Shown in pieces: positions 60,036-64,000 of a DNA stretch of 64,000 nucleotides. This DNA comes from Pleurotus djamor (taxonomy: Eukaryota > Basidiomycota > Agaricomycetes > Agaricales > Pleurotaceae): positions 1 through 64,000 of the forward strand of contig JAPEVF010000010.1 of NCBI GenBank assembly GCA_029747585.1, written 5' to 3'. Each line of letters opens with the position of its first letter. The stretch's first letter is position 1. Both the position numbers and the translations under genes were made by a program. The notes beneath the pieces were generated by a model. The model did not search any database. It was not told the DNA's origin and saw only the letters and a list, made by a program, of their open reading frames with translations.

Positions 60036-60663
60036 TTATGGCTTTTTCGAAGCCTGAGCCTCCAGAATCGCCTCCGTCACTTTTCCTGGTTTCTCGGGTG
60101 CGGCTTCTAGAGCTAGCTTCTTTTCTCGACCACCGTTGTACCAGTAATTCACAAACCGAGCGTCTTGGATGGATTGAGCAGTTGCATTGGTAAAGTGACA
60201 AGCGAAGAGGAGATAGTTTCGTGGCTGAACACGCCAAGCTGGAGGCAAAGTTNNGGATATGGAAGACGCCGCAAACGCAAATATGACTTACCGAAGCGCA
60301 TGAAGACCATACTTGACATTGANCATGTTAGAAGACGCGACGTAGNGGGAAGATGCGTATCACGTACGAGTAACAAGCCAATGCTGTGGTCATCGTCCCA
60401 GATATAACCTCCTCATCTTTTCGCAAGTCGGCTAAGGCAGCTAGAGGNAGACCCCAGTTGGCTACCTGTGTTGTTCAAGTGGTCAGAACACTATGTCATG
60501 CGACACCATTTTTCACGCAACTGGTCCCCANAAGTGNGTGCCTGAAGTTGGAAAACGAGGAAATCAGTATGGTTGCTTGACGAGCGCANNNTTGNTTGTA
60601 CATACTGAAGAAGTANTCTCGGGCAGCGGGCGAGCGTAGCCAGGTGAAGAAAGTCGAGGCCAT
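60036..60663 (-). CDS. MPC1: Mitochondrial pyruvate carrier subunit 1
   Basis: Start ATG at 60663 ([18 protein letters not shown], one residue obscured by an N). Then come [25 protein letters not shown]-type residues, [20 protein letters not shown] and [13 protein letters not shown], the signature helices of MPC1. It ends AQASKKP with TAA at 60036. Ns at 60253-60600 blur the internal junctions. The two or three short TM helices pair with MPC2 in the inner membrane to import pyruvate. Confidence 0.92.
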
Positions 60664-60802
60664 TTTGTGTGACGGAGGACAAAACTGAAGNNNNAANNNT
60701 ACAGTGACGCTCTTGGGCCGANGTANNTNNGCAAACAAGATGACTAAGCAGCGACTACAAGNACCGAACTTCCNNCTTCCTTTCGGCCGTCNNNNCNNAA
60801 GN

Positions 60803-62065
60803 TTAAGTCTGACTCGTCTGCCCACCCTCGAGTCTCAATTTAGCCATCNAAGCATACAGTCCGTGTTGGTCGCCCAGGCCGTATGTGAGAGTCATCCGCT
60901 CAAAAATATCACCGTCGATTTCGAGCTAAGATTACATTTAGACCAGCAGTATTNTCCTGCGAAATGATGCACTGACCAACGAAATGACNTCGTCCAGGAG
61001 GTGGGCTTGGCCGACTAGACTACCAAACGTCCCAACTTGTTCAGCATGCACGATGTGAACATGGAAGTGNTCTAGGAAAGGTCAGTCGGTATANTCCCAG
61101 AGCACCGACATCTGGGAAACTGACAATAGCTTGGTTGATAATGAACAAACATCCGTAATTGTTGGCGTTCAAGTCCATATTTTTTCTCAGCAATGTTGCC
61201 TGCCTCAGTGCGTATTGACTGGAGCAGATCGACGTGGCCTTTACTTCCCCGCAAGTCCCGTAGGCTGCGAATAGAAGGATTGCGGGCAATTGCCAAAATG
61301 TAGAACGCGGAGAGGGTCGTTAGGTCCCATTTCATGTCAGGGAGGATGATATAGTCCGGCGAATTGTAAAGGATCTTGTTGGACTCGGAAACACCAGACA
61401 AGATATTGCGAACCCTGCGTATTCAGAATGTGAGCAGTATGGCCAACTCGAACGAACAGAGNCCAGACCATTGGGTCCTAGCGGGTGGGAATGACGCTAT
61501 GTAGGGTACGACCACTTGCTCATAGAGAGAGGGTGTCTCCTGGATCATGATCACCTTCTGCGCCGAATACTAGGACGGCTAGATAAGATGCACGTTGATG
61601 TGGTGACGGTCGACACACTTTCTTGATGTGCACGTCGGTCGCGGGGCAGATGATGTTGATCTTTACATCTCGCTCCCGCTCGGCTGAAAACCATCCTAGT
61701 ACCCAAGAATACTGGATATGTGACTGGGGTGCGCTGATGTGATAGTACAGAGAAACATACGATGTCCGTAGACTCGACGGGCTCGACGCGATCAAGCAAT
61801 CCGCCTTTTGAAAATGCTGAGCGTGCCGTGGCAGGATCAAGGGCAGCTTTCTCGATCCTTATGATCGCCTGGTCGCGCCCTTCGTTGGCGGGGGTTTCAC
61901 TGACATCGCGAGCAAGCGTGCCAAGCAGAGTGACGCTTTTGGCGACGGGATCTGTGTCACGGGGGAAACGATGAGCACCTTGGTTGGCGCAAGAAACGAA
62001 CCTTCGTGGAGGACGCGTTCAAACTCGAAAGACTGCAGCACGCTCAACGACATCGACATTGCCAT
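60803..62065 (-). CDS. DCS1: Scavenger mRNA decapping enzyme DcpS
   Basis: Start ATG at 62065 (MAMSMSLSVLQSFEFERVLH). The N-terminal swapped domain reads VTLLGTLARDVSETPANEGR and QAIIRIEKAALDPATARSAF. The C-terminal HIT domain has ILPDMKWDLTTLSAFYILAI, IRSLRDLRG and the histidine triad YHFHVHIVHAEQVGTFGSLV. It ends LGDQHGLYA.MAKLRLEGGQ plus TSQT, TAA at 60803-60805. Introns include one inside the triad Tyr codon. Ns at 61014 and 61070 are in or near it. The enzyme hydrolyses m7GpppN cap remnants after 3'-5' mRNA decay. Confidence 0.92.
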
Positions 62066-62199
62066 GGATAGAGGGTCGTTAGACGCCCAACTTCAACAAT
62101 AATCGCCAGTTTATACAGCCTCGAGGCTTGAGGTCGGCTCGCTGTCTCCGCCAACCACCATCGCAGTCGCCAGTGGGTCTCCTCGTCGTCTACCGCATC

Positions 62200-63569
62200 A
62201 TGCAGCAGCAATCGGGGTACCAGCCATATTCCTACTACAATCCAGCCATGTACCCGCCACAGACACCTCACATGGGTGCTGGTGGATCGAGCAATGGACA
62301 TCAAGCCTACATGCCACCCTACTATCCTATCCAACAATCTGCGTACTTGCCCGGAGGGGCTTCGCAGGCAGGCCAGGCCATGGCAGCTGCTCCCCTCGCT
62401 CGTCCTAAAAAGTACAGCCAACCCGAGCCCAAATACAATAAGAATATATTTCCTCGGTCTGCGATGAAGAAGACCGCACCCGAACCCCCTCCCTCGGATC
62501 TCAGGCGGCAGAGAACTCTATCAGCTTCGAGTCGCCCCAACGAGGGTCTGACCAGAGCTCGTACACGGTCGAATCCTGCACCAGTCGAAGAAATCAGGCC
62601 GGAGTTCATTCCAAGTTTGTTCTGTCCAACTCCCCGTCGTATCGAAACTACTTAACCCGTGTCTTTTCATCCCCCTCAGTCCACCTTTTCTTGTCGTTCC
62701 ACGGTACCAATGAACTTCAAATCGAGAACGCTGTAAAGCAAGCCATAGGAGAACTCAGACATCGGGTCGTGCCTCTGTGGCATCCTGGTGTGGACATGGA
62801 CGATTTAGAGGGTTACACTTGGCGTATACGGTTCGTTGGATCACCCTGGAATGCAGTTGCTCCCGAGGTTATGAGGTAGAGCCAAACACTCCCCTTGCAT
62901 GTTGTCACGTCCTTACCTATCCGCCACAGCGCCTATGACATCATAACAGAAATCTTCACACTCTTCGCGCGACGGGTATTTTCCACAGCCATCCCACTGT
63001 GCGTATATTGACTGATATCAAGACTAGGGCTACACATTCCGCACCTCCATGAAGACGGGCACATCGGTCAGTTCCTTCTCTAGCCTTCATAGCGGACAAG
63101 CATCTGATCTGCTTGTCAGTCGCCTCGCCTTATATTCGAGGTCACTGATATCGACAACGATGCTCGCTTCTTCCTTGCATACTTCTCTCGTACAGGACGG
63201 TCTATCACCCTCGTATCACCACCGTCGGAGATCAATGTACATATCGCACAGAAGATCAAGAACGTCTTGCCTGGGTCAATAGAATCAGACAAGGAGATTG
63301 AGGGAGGTTTACGGCGAATTCGGCTGAGGCCGTCGTACGGGGGTATGTTCGTAGCCAATCCCATTCCTTCTATTGTTCAGCCTACTCTCCCAACAGCGCC
63401 GAAATTTGGTAAACATCTGTTCATAACATACATGCTCAAAATCTTTGATGACCTTGGGTTCGCGCTGGAAGCGACTATACCGCTCGGACGAAGGGTGCCG
63501 ATACCATTTGGACTGGGTTTAGGGCCCAAGAGGGAGATATTCGTGTTTAGAGGATCCATGAGCCAGTGA
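62200..63569 (+). CDS. Conserved basidiomycete protein of unknown function
   Basis: Start ATG at 62200 (MQQQSGYQPYSYYNPAMYPP); a longer frame upstream starts with a non-ATG codon. A Tyr/Pro/Gln-rich N-terminus and a basic middle (LRRQRTLSASSRPNEGLTRA) are followed by an alpha/beta half: IHLFLSFHGTNELQIENAV, VVPLWHPGVDMDDLEGYTWR, AYDIITEIFTLFARRGYTFR, LIFEVTDIDNDARFFLAYFS and a C-terminal GLGPKREIFVFRGSMSQ. Four introns fit. I recognise it as a widespread uncharacterised Agaricomycete family whose second half repeats a strand-helix unit. No catalytic motif is seen and the function is unknown. It is divergent from DcpS, with 134 bp between the starts. Confidence 0.8.
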
Positions 63570-63656
63570 TGTCCCTTTCGGTTTAGACTGGTGTGTATGT
63601 TCTACAGTGGGGGTTATGGAATGCGACAGCTAGTTTGATATACGATGAGGGCGAGA

Positions 63657-64000
63657 CTACACCATCTTGACGACCTTACTTCCGTCGACAATCCCATGAA
63701 GACTTTTGGCGTCGACTTTGCCATCCTTCTGACGCTTAATGAGCTCATCCCACCATCCAAACAAGAAGTCCCGCGCGATCAGCTTGAACCACGGAGTGAA
63801 TGAGTTGCTGGAGTCCTCAAACATCGCCTGTAGTTCTGCCTTGTCAACGTATTTGTGGTCCCGAATCTCGTTTAGATTTGGAGTCACAGAAACATCGGCC
63901 GTGATGAATAGGATATAATCAACTATATCATCGTTTGAGTTCAAGTCTGGCGAAACGGGAGTAAATCGGGCTCACCTTCGTGCTCTCCCCAGAGGCCGTT
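63657..64000 (-). CDS. IDI1: Isopentenyl-diphosphate delta-isomerase, C-terminal end (5' beyond window)
   Basis: Reading leftward from the window edge, an exon ending NGLWGEHE is joined by an intron (63930-63977 or so) to VDYILFITADVSVTPNLNEI. RDHKYVDKAELQAMFED and SFTPWFKLIARDFLFGWWDE follow. The Glu in GEHEVDYILF is a metal/active-site residue of type I IDI (Nudix-like fold), and the WWDEL end is typical. TAA or equivalent stop at 63657-63659. It interconverts IPP and DMAPP for sterol and isoprenoid synthesis. The Cys-containing N-terminal half lies outside. Confidence 0.93.

Overview
This window is nuclear DNA of a filamentous basidiomycete, most likely an Agaricomycete; I cannot name the species. 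The evidence is genes packed on both strands, many spliceosomal introns of about 48-70 bp, a secreted GH74 xyloglucanase with a fungal CBM1, and fragments of the KDZ-associated CxC zinc-cluster genes that are common in mushroom genomes. Scattered N characters behave mostly as spurious extra bases: in six genes, removing one N restores the reading frame or splice junction.

Layout. 1-7.3 kb: the 3' end of a leucine-rich-repeat protein, the GH74-CBM1 enzyme, and two unrecognised basidiomycete proteins. 7.3-11.9 kb: a decayed stretch with a DUF2235 hydrolase fragment, a possible inverted-repeat element, and an intact trypsin-like protease gene between broken partial duplicates. 12-23.4 kb: a GPxG-motif protein, then conserved housekeeping genes: proteasome receptor Rpn10, complex I subunit NDUFB7/B18, the Yta7/ATAD2-type AAA+ bromodomain chromatin ATPase, and chaperonin subunit CCT8. 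CCT8 has two GC-AG introns.

23.4-33.7 kb: a repeat island. It holds at least four broken pieces of KDZ-associated CxC5/CxC6 genes in both orientations, remnants of other element proteins, two copies of a ~120-bp miniature inverted-repeat element (one with a 7-bp target duplication), a ~757-bp element with ~80-bp terminal inverted repeats, dense arrays of the near-palindrome TCCASTGGA, and a perfect 40-bp palindrome. One small truncated gene of possible host origin lies inside it.

33.7-64 kb: a gene-dense region. In order: a Ser-rich single-pass membrane protein, a divergent TM protein whose start is only 47 bp away, a GT31 galactosyltransferase-like enzyme, a GST-like protein with a 13-nt exon, a TPR-less SGT1 co-chaperone, DHFR, mitochondrial bL36m, an EamA/SLC35F-like transporter, a secreted S8 subtilase with a 6-nt exon, a PPZ-type phosphatase, ribosomal protein uS17, DDB1, DNA ligase I, MPC1, scavenger decapping enzyme DcpS, a conserved basidiomycete protein, and the 3' end of isopentenyl-diphosphate isomerase. 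There are no operons. Neighbours mostly look functionally unrelated, although DDB1 and DNA ligase I, both DNA-repair/replication genes, are divergently arranged about 250 bp apart.
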